Shown: in pieces, positions 29,155-38,172 of the stretch
How positions within the stretch are numbered: the first letter of the stretch is position 1
Layout: the number at the start of each line of letters is the position of its first letter
Origin: Neomegalonema sp.
GTDB lineage: Bacteria > Pseudomonadota > Alphaproteobacteria > Rhodobacterales > Rhodobacteraceae
Direction of reading: 5' to 3'
Assembly: GCA_022760435.1 (NCBI GenBank)
Contig: JALEFY010000002.1
Location: 1 to 52,131 of the forward strand
DNA length: 52,131 bases
Notes under the pieces: model-generated
Database searches by the model: none
Seen by the model: only the letters and a program-made list of their open reading frames with translations
What the model was told of the DNA's origin: nothing
Made by a program: the position numbers and the translations under genes

Positions 29155-30138
29155 TCAGCCGCGCGGGTCAATGCCAAGGCGGTTGAGGGTCTCGATGGTG
29201 ATGTTACCGCTCGCCAGCCCATTGGCCTTCTGGAAGCGCTCCACGGCGCGCATGGTGCCTGCACCGATCACCCCATCGACCTTGCCCGGATTGTAGCCGC
29301 GCTGTGCCAGGGCCCGCTGCAATTCTGCGATCAAATCCGGTTTGGCATTGGTCTCACACAGGATCGGGCGCCATTCGATGCGCGCTTCGTTCGATTTCAC
29401 CGTTTCCATCACTGTCGCGAAAGCCGGCTCGATCTTGCGCCGCTGCACCCGGTTCGGCTCCACCAGCTTGCGCACCCGCACTTGTTGCGTCTTGGCGGGG
29501 ATGGTGATGCGGCGGGTGCTCGGCGGCTCGACCATCACCCGCACCTGCACCGTCTCGACCTTTGCCGGAATTGTCCGGCGCTCAACGCGAGCGGGCGTGC
29601 GTACCTTGCGCGTCGTCACCGTCTTGTATTCCGCCGGAACCGTGACCAGACACATGATTTCGCCGGTCGCGCTGTCGATCCGCTGGATCGGCCCTGTCCC
29701 GCGCTTCCATTCGGTATAGGACTGGCGCACCAGAACCCGCTCGGTCACTTCCTGATACTCAGCAGGCACCGAGACCACCTCTTCACGCTCTGGCTCGATG
29801 ACGATGGTCTTGGTCCGGGTCTCGTATTTCGCTGGCACGATCTCCAGCCGCTCAGATGCCCCTTCGATCTCGACCGTCTCGGTCACCCATTCATACTGGG
29901 CGGGGCTCACGATCAGCTCGTCCGTCCCCTCTTTGGTCATGATCCGCTTGGCCACCTGCTTGGTCGAGGCAGGCACATGCACCCGGGCATAGCATTCGCC
30001 GGGCTTGGGATTGGCCGGCAGGCTGTCGGCATCAAATGTCTGGGCCAGCGCTTCAGGATTGCCGCCCGGAAACGCCCCAGGAGCGGCAGCAACGGCACCA
30101 AGCAGAATGGTCGCCGCGATCAAGTGTTTCTGCTTCAT
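29155..30138 (-). CDS. Secreted peptidoglycan-binding protein with internal VPAEY-type repeats
   Basis: A 327-residue protein. Residues 1-34 look like a signal peptide (KQKHLIAATILLGAVAAAPG... ending ALAQ). The middle (about 55-255) is built from ~20-residue repeats around V/I-PA-(E/K)-Y-x-x-V-T-x-x-x-(L/V)-V, for example VPAEYQEVTERVLV, VPAEYKTVTTRKV and IPAKTQQVRVRKLV. The C-terminal ~60 residues are a PG_binding_1 domain (LQRALAQRGYNPGKVDGVIGAGTMRAVERF minus its ends). It is presumably periplasmic and wall-attached, with unknown function. The ATG at 30138 follows AAAGGGA. Confidence 0.85.
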   Translation of the reverse strand: MKQKHLIAATILLGAVAAAPGAFPGGNPEALAQTFDADSLPANPKPGECYARVHVPASTKQVAKRIMTKEGTDELIVSPAQYEWVTETVEIEGASERLEIVPAKYETRTKTIVIEPEREEVVSVPAEYQEVTERVLVRQSYTEWKRGTGPIQRIDSATGEIMCLVTVPAEYKTVTTRKVRTPARVERRTIPAKVETVQVRVMVEPPSTRRITIPAKTQQVRVRKLVEPNRVQRRKIEPAFATVMETVKSNEARIEWRPILCETNAKPDLIAELQRALAQRGYNPGKVDGVIGAGTMRAVERFQKANGLASGNITIETLNRLGIDPRG

Positions 30139-30310
30139 CTCAAGTCCCTTTAACTCGGAGGACAAATACGCTCTCACCTGTCCCATGATCGGCCACGCAA
30201 CGCGCAAACCTTGTCGCATCGGGGGTTCTGGTTCAAGACACGTGCCAGAACGGATCCCATAATAAGGCACAATCATCGTGAGATTTTGCTGCCAGATCCG
30301 GCGCGCGCTT

Positions 30311-31381
30311 TCAAGCCTTCAACGAAAGCAGCGAACTGTCCCCATAGGAGTAAAATCGATACCGATGCGCGATCGCATGCGCATAGGCCGCGCGCATCCT
30401 GTCATGCCCGGCAAAGGCACTCACCAGCATGAACAGCGTCGAACGCGGGAGATGAAAATTGGTCATGAGCAGATCGGTCGCCTGAAACCGAAAACCCGGA
30501 GTGATGAACAAGGATGTCTCACCACGCCAACCTTCCAGCGCCCCTTGCGCATTGACGGCACTTTCGAGCAGCCGCAATGCCGTCGTGCCCACCGCGATCA
30601 CGCGCCGCCCCTCCCGGCGGGCCGCATTGAGCCGCTCCGCAGCCTCCTGCGTGATCTCCCCCTTTTCGGCATGCATCCGATGCTCCGAAAGGCTCTCTGT
30701 CTTCACCGGCAGGAAGGTGCCCGGACCAACATGCAAGGTCACGCGCTCCTGCTCGATCCCGGCTTCCTGCAAAGCCGCGAGCAAGGTCTCATCAAAATGC
30801 AAGGATGCGGTGGGCGCAGCGACGGCACCATCTTTCTGAGCAAAGATCGTCTGGTAATCGGTCCGGTCGCGCTCATCTGCCGGGCGTTTGCCAGCGATAT
30901 AGGGCGGGAGCGGCATCACCCCGGCGCGAGCAATCGCAGCATCAAGATCCCCCGCAGAGAGATCAAAAGCGATCTCGATCAGCCCGCCCTCGTCCCTGGC
31001 GACAATCCGCCCCCAGAACCCATGATCGGTATCGACCGCGAACGCGACCCGGTCCCCGATCATCAGCCGCTTGCCCGGCCGCGCCATCGCCCTCCAACTC
31101 TGCCCGTCGATCCGCTCGATCAGCAAAGCTTCCATGGCAACCGTGTTCTCGCCCCTGACCCGCCGGCCGAAGAGGCGTGCCGGGATCACCTTGGTATCAT
31201 TGAAAACCAGAACATCTCCCGGCTTCAGGATCTCGGGGAGATCGGCCACAGACCGATCAAGCATCCCCTCATCGGTAACGCAAAGCATCCTGGCACTGCG
31301 CCTTGGGCTTACGGGGCGCAGGGCGATCAGCTCATCTGGCAAATCGAAGTCGAAATCGGAAAGGCGGAGTTCTACAGGCAT
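30311..31381 (-). CDS. queA: S-adenosylmethionine:tRNA ribosyltransferase-isomerase
   Basis: A 356-residue enzyme that transfers the ribosyl part of SAM to 7-aminomethyl-7-deazaguanine in tRNA to make epoxyqueuosine. Signatures are [17 protein letters not shown] at 6-22, [38 protein letters not shown] and a C-terminal [19 protein letters not shown]. Length is standard. tgt, its frequent partner, is not adjacent in the window. The start is at ATG 31381. Confidence 0.97.
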   Translation of the reverse strand: MPVELRLSDFDFDLPDELIALRPVSPRRSARMLCVTDEGMLDRSVADLPEILKPGDVLVFNDTKVIPARLFGRRVRGENTVAMEALLIERIDGQSWRAMARPGKRLMIGDRVAFAVDTDHGFWGRIVARDEGGLIEIAFDLSAGDLDAAIARAGVMPLPPYIAGKRPADERDRTDYQTIFAQKDGAVAAPTASLHFDETLLAALQEAGIEQERVTLHVGPGTFLPVKTESLSEHRMHAEKGEITQEAAERLNAARREGRRVIAVGTTALRLLESAVNAQGALEGWRGETSLFITPGFRFQATDLLMTNFHLPRSTLFMLVSAFAGHDRMRAAYAHAIAHRYRFYSYGDSSLLSLKA

Positions 31382-31436
31382 GCCCAGCCCTTAGCGCGAA
31401 AGCCTGCCGCCTGTCATCTCTCGAAGATGCGCAGCA

Positions 31437-31547
31437 TCAACCGCCCGCGACGCTCATCACGACAGCGAGCACCAGAAGCCCGGCGCTCAGCGCCAAAGCC
31501 TTCTGTACGAAAAGGGTTTTGCAGCAGGGAAAGGATCGATGCAACAT
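31437..31547 (-). CDS. 36-residue single-span membrane peptide
   Basis: A tiny reading frame with an excellent GGAGG site 5 bases before its ATG (31547). The peptide begins MLHRSFPCCKTLFVQ and continues as one hydrophobic helix (ALALSAGLLVLAVVMSV) ending AGG. It has a basic/cysteine-containing N-terminus and one membrane span. It sits 55 bases before queA and 133 bases after the cyclophilin gene on the same strand. I do not recognise a family. The ribosome site and clean stop argue it is translated; function is unknown. Confidence 0.55.
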   Translation of the reverse strand: MLHRSFPCCKTLFVQKALALSAGLLVLAVVMSVAGG

Positions 31548-31622
31548 GCCAACCTCCGAAGCGAGATCCCATGATCACCGTTAGAGCATGGGGAGAAGCG
31601 TTTCAGTAGGTCCAAGCATAAA

Positions 31623-31640
31623 CGCGGCCCTTGGGCCGCG
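31623..31640 (-). terminator. Hairpin, probable terminator after the cyclophilin gene
   Basis: CGCGGCCC-AA-GGGCCGCG on the minus strand, followed by TTTATGCTT. It lies about 40 bases beyond the cyclophilin stop. The outer pairs would open the tight 2-base loop. The T-tract is short, so the call is moderate. It separates the cyclophilin gene from the small peptide gene and queA. Confidence 0.55.
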
Positions 31641-31680
31641 CATTACACCTTATCACACAGCTCGGTGAGCTTTGTTTCAC

Positions 31681-32304
31681 TTATTGCTTGATATCGGCGA
31701 GCACTTTCACCGAGACCATCATGTCGGTCGGTGCGGGAACAGATCCGCCCTGCCCGACGCCGCGCTTGATGCTGTCCACGACATCCATCCCGTCCACTAC
31801 CTGGCCGAAAACGGTGTACTGCCCGTTCAGAAAGCTCGCATCGCCAAAGGTGATGAAGAACTGGCTGTTGGCGCTATGCGGATAGTTGGTCCGCGCCATG
31901 CCGACAGTGCCACGCTTGTAGGGCACATCGTTGAACTCGGCCTGAAGATCCGGCTTCGATGAGCCGCCGGTACCATTGCCATTCTGGCCGTCACCGGTTT
32001 GCGCCATGAAGCCTTCGATCACCCGGTGAAACGGAACACCATCATAGAAGCCTTCGCGGGCCAGATCCTTGATCCGCTTGACGTGATTGGGCGCTACTTC
32101 CGGCAGCAATTCGATGACAACGATACCGGTTTGCGAAGGCGTACCGCCTTCCTTGTCATAGCCGAGCCCAACCTCAATCTGAATTGCGTTCTCCGGGTCT
32201 TTAACTTCCACGGCCCAAGCCTCCATTGCGCTGAACGACAGCAAGGCCAGCGCCATCAGGGGCGCGGCGAGGGCTGCGAACAACTTAGTGATCATCTGAC
32301 GCAT
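31681..32304 (-). CDS. Periplasmic peptidyl-prolyl cis-trans isomerase (cyclophilin type)
   Basis: A 207-residue cyclophilin with an N-terminal signal peptide (about 1-31: hydrophobic LFAALAAPLMALALLSF, cleavage near AWA). Catalytic-fold motifs are FYDGVPFHRVIEGFMAQTGD, GTVGMAR, NSQFFITFGDASFLNGQYTVFGQVV and GMDVVDSIKRG. It speeds proline isomerisation during folding of exported proteins. coaD lies upstream, separated by a 25-base tandem repeat tract. The order coaD-ppi-queA is common in related genomes. Confidence 0.93.
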   Translation of the reverse strand: MRQMITKLFAALAAPLMALALLSFSAMEAWAVEVKDPENAIQIEVGLGYDKEGGTPSQTGIVVIELLPEVAPNHVKRIKDLAREGFYDGVPFHRVIEGFMAQTGDGQNGNGTGGSSKPDLQAEFNDVPYKRGTVGMARTNYPHSANSQFFITFGDASFLNGQYTVFGQVVDGMDVVDSIKRGVGQGGSVPAPTDMMVSVKVLADIKQ

Positions 32305-32414
32305 GAGAGTGTTTCCTCATTCCTTGCGCACCGCTGCCGAATGCAGGCGGTATCGAGCGCAGGTACCCTTCTTCTCGCTTTGGGTCAAACCTGTGGCGAG
32401 CCTTGGGCGTCGAT

Positions 32415-32570
32415 CTTCGCTACTCGGTCTATGTCCGCGCTTCGCTACTCGGTCACTCTCCGCGCTTCGCTACTCGGTCACTCTCCGCGCTTCGCTACTC
32501 GGTCACTCTCCGCGCTTCGCTACTCGGTCCTTATCCGCGCTTCGCTACTCGGTCCGCGTCCGCTACTCGG
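32415..32570 (+). repeat. 25-base tandem repeat tract between coaD and the cyclophilin gene
   Basis: The core CTTCGCTACTCGGT begins at 32415, 32440, 32465, 32490, 32515 and 32540, an exact 25-base period, followed by a shortened seventh copy (CGCTACTCGG at 32561-32570). The inner units are CGCGCTTCGCTACTCGGTC plus ACTCTC; the outer ones differ in a few bases. The last partial copy contains the coaD stop codon (GAGTAG on the minus strand), so the array begins inside the end of coaD. There are no spacers of different sequence, so it is not CRISPR. Confidence 0.92.
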
Positions 32571-33093
32571 GAAGCTTGACCGTCTCGCGCACCGCTCGGT
32601 GGTTGAATTTCTGCCGCAGCCGTTCCGAGACCTCTGGCGTCACGAATTTCGAAACATCCCCGCCGAGCCTGGCAATCTCCTTTACGAGCCGAGAGGCAAT
32701 CGCCTGATGCTCAGCATCGGCCATCAAGAACACCATCTCGATTTGAGCATTGAGGGCCCGGTTCATCCCGACCATCTGAAACTCGTACTCAAAATCCGAA
32801 ACCGCGCGCAGCCCGCGGATGATCAGTTGCGCATCCACATCCTCGGCGAAATGCATCAGCAGGTTCTCGAACGGGCGCACCTCGATCGCGCAACCGGTCT
32901 TGCGCGCGAGCGGCCTCACCATCTCCTCAAGCATCGTCACCCGCTCCTCGAGAGAAAACAGCGGGCCCTTGTCGCGATTGATGGCGACGCCGATGACCAA
33001 TCGATCAACCAGACGCAGGCTGCGGCGAATAATATCCAGATGACCGACGGTCACCGGGTCAAAAGTTCCTGGGTATAAGCCCGTGCGCGCCAC
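32563..33093 (-). CDS. coaD: Phosphopantetheine adenylyltransferase
   Basis: A 176-residue nucleotidyltransferase of coenzyme A synthesis. Signatures are GLYPGTFDPVTVGHLDIIRR with the TxGH-type ATP motif, RGLRAVSDFEYEFQM, and ASRLVKEIARLGGDVSKFV in place of the usual ISSSLVKE segment. It starts with GTG at 33093 behind GGAGGGACCAAG. The C-terminus runs ~10 residues past the usual end and its stop codon lies in the first truncated unit of the tandem repeat tract. Confidence 0.95.
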   Translation of the reverse strand: MARTGLYPGTFDPVTVGHLDIIRRSLRLVDRLVIGVAINRDKGPLFSLEERVTMLEEMVRPLARKTGCAIEVRPFENLLMHFAEDVDAQLIIRGLRAVSDFEYEFQMVGMNRALNAQIEMVFLMADAEHQAIASRLVKEIARLGGDVSKFVTPEVSERLRQKFNHRAVRETVKLPE

Positions 33094-33226
33094 CTTGGTC
33101 CCTCCTGCGCCTCTGTAATAACTCCCCTAGCGTTTGCCTTTACGTTCCCATTCGTCAAGGTTCGATCGGGAAACTTTCCTGCAAGTCCTTGATTGAGCGG
33201 GCGTGGATCAAACTGACCAGGGCGGT

Positions 33227-34135
33227 TCAAGCATCGCGGGAGAGTTTGATCACATTCCCTTCGACACTACGATCAAGCTCCACCAAAGGCGTGCTGAGAT
33301 TGTCTGGCAGGTCCACCGCAGACAGATCGCAATTGGCCAACTGGCCTCGGGTCAGGCCCACCGCATCGATCATGTTTGCTTCATCGAGCAAGGCATGATC
33401 GAGAACCGCGCCCTGAAAATCGCATTCGCGCAGGTCCGCACCGCGCAAATCTGCTCCGGTCAGATCGGTTCGCACCAGGCTCAGCCCTTGCCAACGCGCC
33501 GAGCGTAGATCGCAACCGCGCATGGAGACGCCGGTCAACCGGGCCTCGCGCATGCGATAGGGCGACAGTCTGGCACCATCGAGAACCGCACCGCCCATCT
33601 CCGCATCCGAGAACCGACAATCACGCAAGTCGGCATTGGAGAAATTCCCCCCTTGTGCATTCACGCCGGACAGGTCCGAGCCCCGCAGGCGCGCACGCTC
33701 AAAGGATGCACCGCGAAGATCGGCTCCGCGAAAATCAGCGTTCTCGAACTTGGCACCATTGGCATAAGCACGCTGAAGCACCGTGTCGGCGAGACAGGCG
33801 CCCTGCCCCTGAACCCGCCACAGCCGCGCTTCAACAAGATCCGCTTCGCGCAGATTGGTGCCCCGCAGATCGGCCTTTGACAGATTGGCGCCGCTGAATA
33901 GGGCGCAACACCCCTTCCCCTGACCAAAGGCGATCTCGCGCAGGTCCGCATTCGTAAGATCGGCGTTGCTCAGATCCGAATGCCTCAGATCCGCAGCGCG
34001 CAAGGCGATCCCGGCCAAGGCCATTGCGCACAGATCCTCCCCGGACAGGTCAGGATCCTGCGCGAGCGAGGCGCGAAAAAGGGCCCAGATCTCTGGGCCC
34101 TTGCGAAAAGCGTCGATGTGATCAGGATGCGCCAA
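33227..34135 (-). CDS. Pentapeptide-repeat protein
   Basis: A 302-residue protein made mostly of A(D/N)LxX pentapeptides from about residue 45 to 270, for example ADLRHSDLSNADLTNADLRE and ADLRGASFERARLRGSDLSG. This predicts a right-handed quadrilateral beta-helix. The N-terminal ~40 residues are helical (DAFRKGPEIWALFRASLAQ). No signal peptide is visible. It is longer than Qnr/MfpA gyrase-protecting proteins and lacks their obvious dimer tail, so function is unknown. It starts with TTG behind AAGGG and lies 55 bases behind the CBS gene on the same strand. Confidence 0.88.
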   Translation of the reverse strand: MAHPDHIDAFRKGPEIWALFRASLAQDPDLSGEDLCAMALAGIALRAADLRHSDLSNADLTNADLREIAFGQGKGCCALFSGANLSKADLRGTNLREADLVEARLWRVQGQGACLADTVLQRAYANGAKFENADFRGADLRGASFERARLRGSDLSGVNAQGGNFSNADLRDCRFSDAEMGGAVLDGARLSPYRMREARLTGVSMRGCDLRSARWQGLSLVRTDLTGADLRGADLRECDFQGAVLDHALLDEANMIDAVGLTRGQLANCDLSAVDLPDNLSTPLVELDRSVEGNVIKLSRDA

Positions 34136-34190
34136 TGGATACCCTTCAGCGGGACTGAAGGGCCCGGGGCATGCTCATCACCCCTTCCCA

Positions 34191-34622
34191 TCAACCCTTG
34201 ATGAATTCTTCAAGTGCCTCGTTCTCGCGCGCGAGCTGCGCCAAACGTGCTGCCACAACATCGCCGATCGACACAACCCCGACAAGCTTTCCGCTCTCCA
34301 GAACCGGCATGTGACGGAACCGCCCTTCGGTCATCCGCTCCAGAACGCTCATCACATCTTCGTCCGGAGCCGTGCTTTTCACCGCTTTGGTCATGTAGGC
34401 CGAGACCGCATTATTGAGCGAAGCAGGCCCATCGGTCCCAAGCGCACGGACAACATCGCGCTCGGAAATAACGCCGGCCAAAGTCCCAGAACTGTCAAGA
34501 ACCATCATAGCGCCGAACTTGCGCTCTTTGAGCTGACGGACCAATTCGGCGAGGCTATCGGAGTCCTTCACCGAGGCCACGCCATCAGTGTTCTTGCGCT
34601 TGAGAACGTCACTCACTTTCAT
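34191..34622 (-). CDS. CBS-domain pair protein
   Basis: A 143-residue protein consisting of two CBS domains: SLAELVRQLKERKFGAMMV with GVISERDVVRAL, and MSVLERMTEGRFRHMPVLE with GVVSIGDVVAARL. Such pairs bind adenosine nucleotides or NADH and act as regulatory modules. Stand-alone versions are widespread in Alphaproteobacteria without a fixed role. It starts at ATG 34622. The pentapeptide gene follows. Confidence 0.9.
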   Translation of the reverse strand: MKVSDVLKRKNTDGVASVKDSDSLAELVRQLKERKFGAMMVLDSSGTLAGVISERDVVRALGTDGPASLNNAVSAYMTKAVKSTAPDEDVMSVLERMTEGRFRHMPVLESGKLVGVVSIGDVVAARLAQLARENEALEEFIKG

Positions 34623-34738
34623 TCCGGCCTCCCGTTTTCTTGGATCGTCGAAACAGGGTCCGTGTAAATTTTCGTGACGTCAAGATAATAAAATCTTTCG
34701 CCGTCATTGTGCGCCGCACAATCAAACGACGACAAAGG

Positions 34739-34754
34739 CCCTGTTTTCACAGGG
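34739..34754 (-). terminator. Rho-independent terminator at the end of uvrA
   Basis: On the minus strand CCCTGT-GAAA-ACAGGG is followed by CCTTTGTCGTCGTTTG. A stable GNRA-type loop closes a 6-base-pair stem directly behind the uvrA stop (34757). The T-rich tail is interrupted. Confidence 0.65.
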
Positions 34755-34756
34755 TC

Positions 34757-37700
34757 TCAAGCCGCATTTCTACCCTTCTTCGCCAGGATCTCCCCAAGAT
34801 AGCGCCCCGTATGCGAGCGCTGTTCTTGCGCGATCTCTTCTGGCGTGCCCATCGCGATCACTTCCCCGCCGCCATCGCCGCCCTCGGGCCCAAGATCCAC
34901 GATCCAGTCCGCGGTCTTGATGACATCGAGATTGTGCTCGATCACCACCACCGTATTGCCCTGCTCGACCAGTTCGTTGAGGACCTCCAGCAGTTTGCGC
35001 ACATCCTCGAAATGCAGGCCCGTGGTCGGCTCATCGAGGATATAGAGCGTCTGCCCAGTTGCCCGCTTGGCCAGTTCCTTGGAGAGCTTGACCCGCTGCG
35101 CCTCCCCGCCCGACAGCGTCGTCGCCTGCTGGCCGATCTTGATATAAGAGAGCCCGACACGCTTGAGCGTCTCCATCTTGTCCCGGATCGCCGGCACCGC
35201 CTTGAAGAACTCGGCACCATCCTCGACCGTCATGTCGAGCACATCCGCGATCGACTTGTCGCGATACTTGATCTCCAGCGTCTCGCGATTGTAGCGCGCC
35301 CCGTTGCAGGTGTCGCAAGTGACATAGACATCGGCCAGAAAGTGCATCTCGATCTTCAGCACGCCATCGCCCTGGCACGCCTCGCAGCGCCCGCCCTTCA
35401 CGTTGAAGGAGAACCGCCCTGGCTTGTAGCCGCGGGTCTTGGCCTCGGGCAGCCCGGCGAACCAGTCGCGGATCGGGGTGAAGGCACCGGTATAGGTCGC
35501 CGGGTTCGAGCGCGGCGTGCGACCGATCGGGGACTGGTCGATATCAATGACCTTGTCGAGGAACTCGAGCCCCTTGATCGCCTTGCACGGCGCCGCATGC
35601 GCCCGCGCCCCGTTGAGCCGCGCCGCGGCGGTCTTGTAGAGCGTTTCGATGGTGAAGGTAGATTTGCCCCCACCCGAAACCCCGGTAATGCAGGTCAGCG
35701 TGCCGAGCGGGATCTTGGCCGAGGCGTTCTTGAGATTGTTGCCGCTCGCCCCGATCACCTCGAGCCATTGCCCCTTGCCCGAGCGCCGCGCGGTGGGCAC
35801 GGCGATCTCGCGGCGGCCAGCCAGATAATCTCCCGTCACCGAGGCCTCGCAAGCCATGACCTCGGGCGGCGTGCCCGCCGCAATGATTTGCCCACCATGC
35901 ACCCCCGCGCCGGGGCCAATATCCACGAGGTAATCGGCCGCCAGCATCGCCTCCTCATCATGCTCGACCACCAGCACCGTATTGCCCGCATCGCGCAGAT
36001 TGCGCAGCGTCGCCAGCAGCCGGTCATTGTCGCGCTGATGGAGCCCGATGCTCGGCTCATCGAGCACATAGAGCACCCCGGTCAGCCCCGAGCCGATCTG
36101 GCTCGCGAGCCGGATCCGCTGGCTCTCCCCGCCTGACAGAGTGCCTGCATTGCGCGACAGGGTCAGATAGTCGAGCCCGACATTCACCAGGAACCCCAGC
36201 CGCTCTTCGATCTCCTTGAGGATCGAGCGGGCGATGGTCTGCTTTTGGGGCGTGAGGCTGTCAAACACCCCTTGCGCCCAAGCCGCCGCCTCGCGGATCG
36301 AGAACCGGGTTACCTCGCCGATATGGCGCAGGTTATCCGCATCCCCGAGCTTGACCGCCAGCGCCTCTGGCTTGAGCCGATGCCCGCCACAGGCCGCGCA
36401 AGGCTGCTGGGTCTGATAGCGCTCATATTCCTCGCGCATCTGGTCCGAGCCGGTCTCGCGCCAGCGCCGCTCGAGATTTGGGATCACCCCTTCGAAGGGC
36501 TTCGTGGTCTGATAAACCCGCCCGCCATCATCGAAGCGGAACTTGATCTCCTCGCCATCCGACCCCATCAGCAGCACCTCGCGCAGCCGTTTGGGCAGAT
36601 CCTCCCAAGGCAGGCGCACCGAGCTCTTGTAGTGCTTGGCTACCGCTTCCATGGTCTGGCGGTAATAGGGGGCCGGCTGGCCACTCTTGGCCCAGGGCGC
36701 GATGGCACCGTCAAACAGGGATTTGCTGGTATCGGGCACGATCAGATAGGGGTCGAACACCATCTCGATGCCGAGCCCGTCGCAACTCGGGCAGGCTCCG
36801 AAGGGCGCGTTGAATGAGAACAAACGGGGCTCAATCTCCGGGATCGTGAACCCCGAGACCGGACAGGCGAATTTCTGGCTGAAAGTTATGCGTTCGGGCT
36901 CGCCCTCGCCTTCCCCCGGTGCCGTTTCAATGATCGCGATGCCATCCGCGAGGTTCAGCGCAGTCTGGAAACTGTCCGCAAGCCGCGTCTCCAGCCCCTC
37001 GCGCACCGCGATCCGATCCACCACCACGTCGATATTGTGGCGCAGCTTCTTGTCGAGCGTCGGCGGCTCGTCGAGCTCATAGAAGGCCCCATCGACCTTC
37101 ACCCGCTGGAAGCCCTGCTTGCGCAGCTCCAGCATCTCCTTGCGGTACTCGCCCTTGCGATCGCGGACCATCGGCGCGAGCAGATAGGCCCGCGTCCCCT
37201 CGCCCATCGCCATCACCCGGTCCACCATCTCCGAGACCTGTTGCGCCTGGATCGGCTGCCCGGTCGCCGGAGAATAGGGAGTGCCCGCCCGAGCAAACAG
37301 CAGCCGCAGATAGTCATAGATCTCGGTCACCGTGCCGACCGTGGAGCGCGGGTTCTTCGAGGTCGTCTTCTGCTCGATCGAGATCGCGGGTGAGAGGCCG
37401 GAGATGTGATCGACATCCGGCTTTTCCATCATGTTGAGAAACTGCCGCGCATAAGCGGAGAGCGATTCGACATAGCGGCGCTGGCCCTCGGCATAGATCG
37501 TGTCAAAGGCGAGCGACGATTTTCCCGAACCCGAGAGGCCGGTGATGACGATCAACTGATCGCGCGGCAGGTCGATATCAATGCCCTTGAGATTGTGCTC
37601 ACGCGCCCCGCGCACCGAGATGAAGCGCTGATCCGGGATCGCGGTGGGCACGCTGGCAGCAGTCTTCTTCGCCGTCGTCCTGGTAGCCGTCGTCTTGGTT

Positions 37701-37834
37701 GCGGTTGTCTTGGCTGCAGCCGTCTTGCCTGCCGCGCCCGTCTTGCCTCCCGCACCTGTCTTGCCCACGGCACCGGCCTTGCCTGATGCGCTTCGTTTCG
37801 CCTTGCGCGCGTTCTGAGGGCCTTCCTGTGCCAT
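34757..37834 (-). CDS. uvrA: Excinuclease ABC subunit A with basic low-complexity N-terminal extension
   Basis: A 1025-residue damage-recognition ATPase of nucleotide excision repair. The first Walker A is GLSGSGKSS (99-107) and the second [12 protein letters not shown] signatures are [12 protein letters not shown] and [12 protein letters not shown]. Zinc motifs are CPSCDG, CAACGG and the C-terminal CEACQGDG with CDTCNGAR. The usual UvrA start aligns near residue 70. The first ~65 residues are a Lys/Thr/Ala/Gly-rich repeat ([31 protein letters not shown]). The ATG at 37834 has a perfect GGAGG five bases ahead, so the extension is probably translated. No GTTC-N7-GTTC LexA box was seen upstream. 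Confidence 0.96.
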   Translation of the reverse strand: MAQEGPQNARKAKRSASGKAGAVGKTGAGGKTGAAGKTAAAKTTATKTTATRTTAKKTAASVPTAIPDQRFISVRGAREHNLKGIDIDLPRDQLIVITGLSGSGKSSLAFDTIYAEGQRRYVESLSAYARQFLNMMEKPDVDHISGLSPAISIEQKTTSKNPRSTVGTVTEIYDYLRLLFARAGTPYSPATGQPIQAQQVSEMVDRVMAMGEGTRAYLLAPMVRDRKGEYRKEMLELRKQGFQRVKVDGAFYELDEPPTLDKKLRHNIDVVVDRIAVREGLETRLADSFQTALNLADGIAIIETAPGEGEGEPERITFSQKFACPVSGFTIPEIEPRLFSFNAPFGACPSCDGLGIEMVFDPYLIVPDTSKSLFDGAIAPWAKSGQPAPYYRQTMEAVAKHYKSSVRLPWEDLPKRLREVLLMGSDGEEIKFRFDDGGRVYQTTKPFEGVIPNLERRWRETGSDQMREEYERYQTQQPCAACGGHRLKPEALAVKLGDADNLRHIGEVTRFSIREAAAWAQGVFDSLTPQKQTIARSILKEIEERLGFLVNVGLDYLTLSRNAGTLSGGESQRIRLASQIGSGLTGVLYVLDEPSIGLHQRDNDRLLATLRNLRDAGNTVLVVEHDEEAMLAADYLVDIGPGAGVHGGQIIAAGTPPEVMACEASVTGDYLAGRREIAVPTARRSGKGQWLEVIGASGNNLKNASAKIPLGTLTCITGVSGGGKSTFTIETLYKTAAARLNGARAHAAPCKAIKGLEFLDKVIDIDQSPIGRTPRSNPATYTGAFTPIRDWFAGLPEAKTRGYKPGRFSFNVKGGRCEACQGDGVLKIEMHFLADVYVTCDTCNGARYNRETLEIKYRDKSIADVLDMTVEDGAEFFKAVPAIRDKMETLKRVGLSYIKIGQQATTLSGGEAQRVKLSKELAKRATGQTLYILDEPTTGLHFEDVRKLLEVLNELVEQGNTVVVIEHNLDVIKTADWIVDLGPEGGDGGGEVIAMGTPEEIAQEQRSHTGRYLGEILAKKGRNAA

Positions 37835-38172
37835 GCTCGTCCTCCAACACTCCGAAGAGGCTTAAATAACCTCATTGCCGAAGCAACGGGAGGGCGGCGC
37901 CAATATTTTTTGAGACTGAGAGGATTCTGGGGATGGGGGATGCACCAACCTTGGGGGGAAGGAGAGCCATTCGGCTAGCGGTGCAATCCCCCATCCTGTC
38001 ATTCACCCGGCCAATTGGGGGGAAGCGCCGGGTGAATTCTGTGGCGAGAAGCTCTCGCTATCTCGTCGGGAGAATTAAGGTACCCTCTCGTGACAGTCCT
38101 GTAAACAGCTTACGAACCAACGGCAAGTGGTCTATGCAACTTTATACATAAAACTGTCACGAAATGGCAGGA
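37835..38172. other. Intergenic region between bufD-like gene and uvrA with two inverted repeats
   Basis: A 338-base gap. It contains a perfect 10-base inverted repeat ATTCACCCGG (38001-38010) / CCGGGTGAAT (38028-38037) with 17 bases between. A second one, TCGTGACAGT (38088-38097) / ACTGTCACGA (38153-38162), has 55 bases between. Neither has a T-run on either strand, so neither is a clear terminator. They may be regulator sites or RNA structures ending the upstream operon. The uvrA promoter should lie in the left part. I see no convincing gene. Confidence 0.5.

Noticed and set aside
32415-32570. CRISPR-like array
   Set aside because: The repeats abut directly with 25-base period and there are no unique spacers or cas genes.
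32303-32707. Plus-strand frames with repeated SALRYSV peptides over the 25-base tandem tract
   Set aside because: Repeat translation that also overlaps the end of coaD; no ribosome site and frame choice is arbitrary.
34079-34102. Hairpin GGGCCCAGA/TCTGGGCCC
   Set aside because: It lies within the 5' coding part of the pentapeptide gene, so a terminator role is unlikely; probably codon-driven.
33227-34135. Qnr/MfpA-type quinolone resistance protein
   Set aside because: Only the repeat pattern is shared; size, N-terminal helical region and lack of the usual dimer tail do not fit.
34640-36136. 498-codon frame antisense to uvrA
   Set aside because: A high-GC shadow of uvrA in the opposite strand; similar antisense frames occur over eno, gyrA, trmFO, ntrX and the GTA tail gene.
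37933-38151. 72-codon frame between uvrA and the bufferin operon
   Set aside because: No good ribosome site and it spans the inverted repeats; composition does not look like the neighbouring genes.
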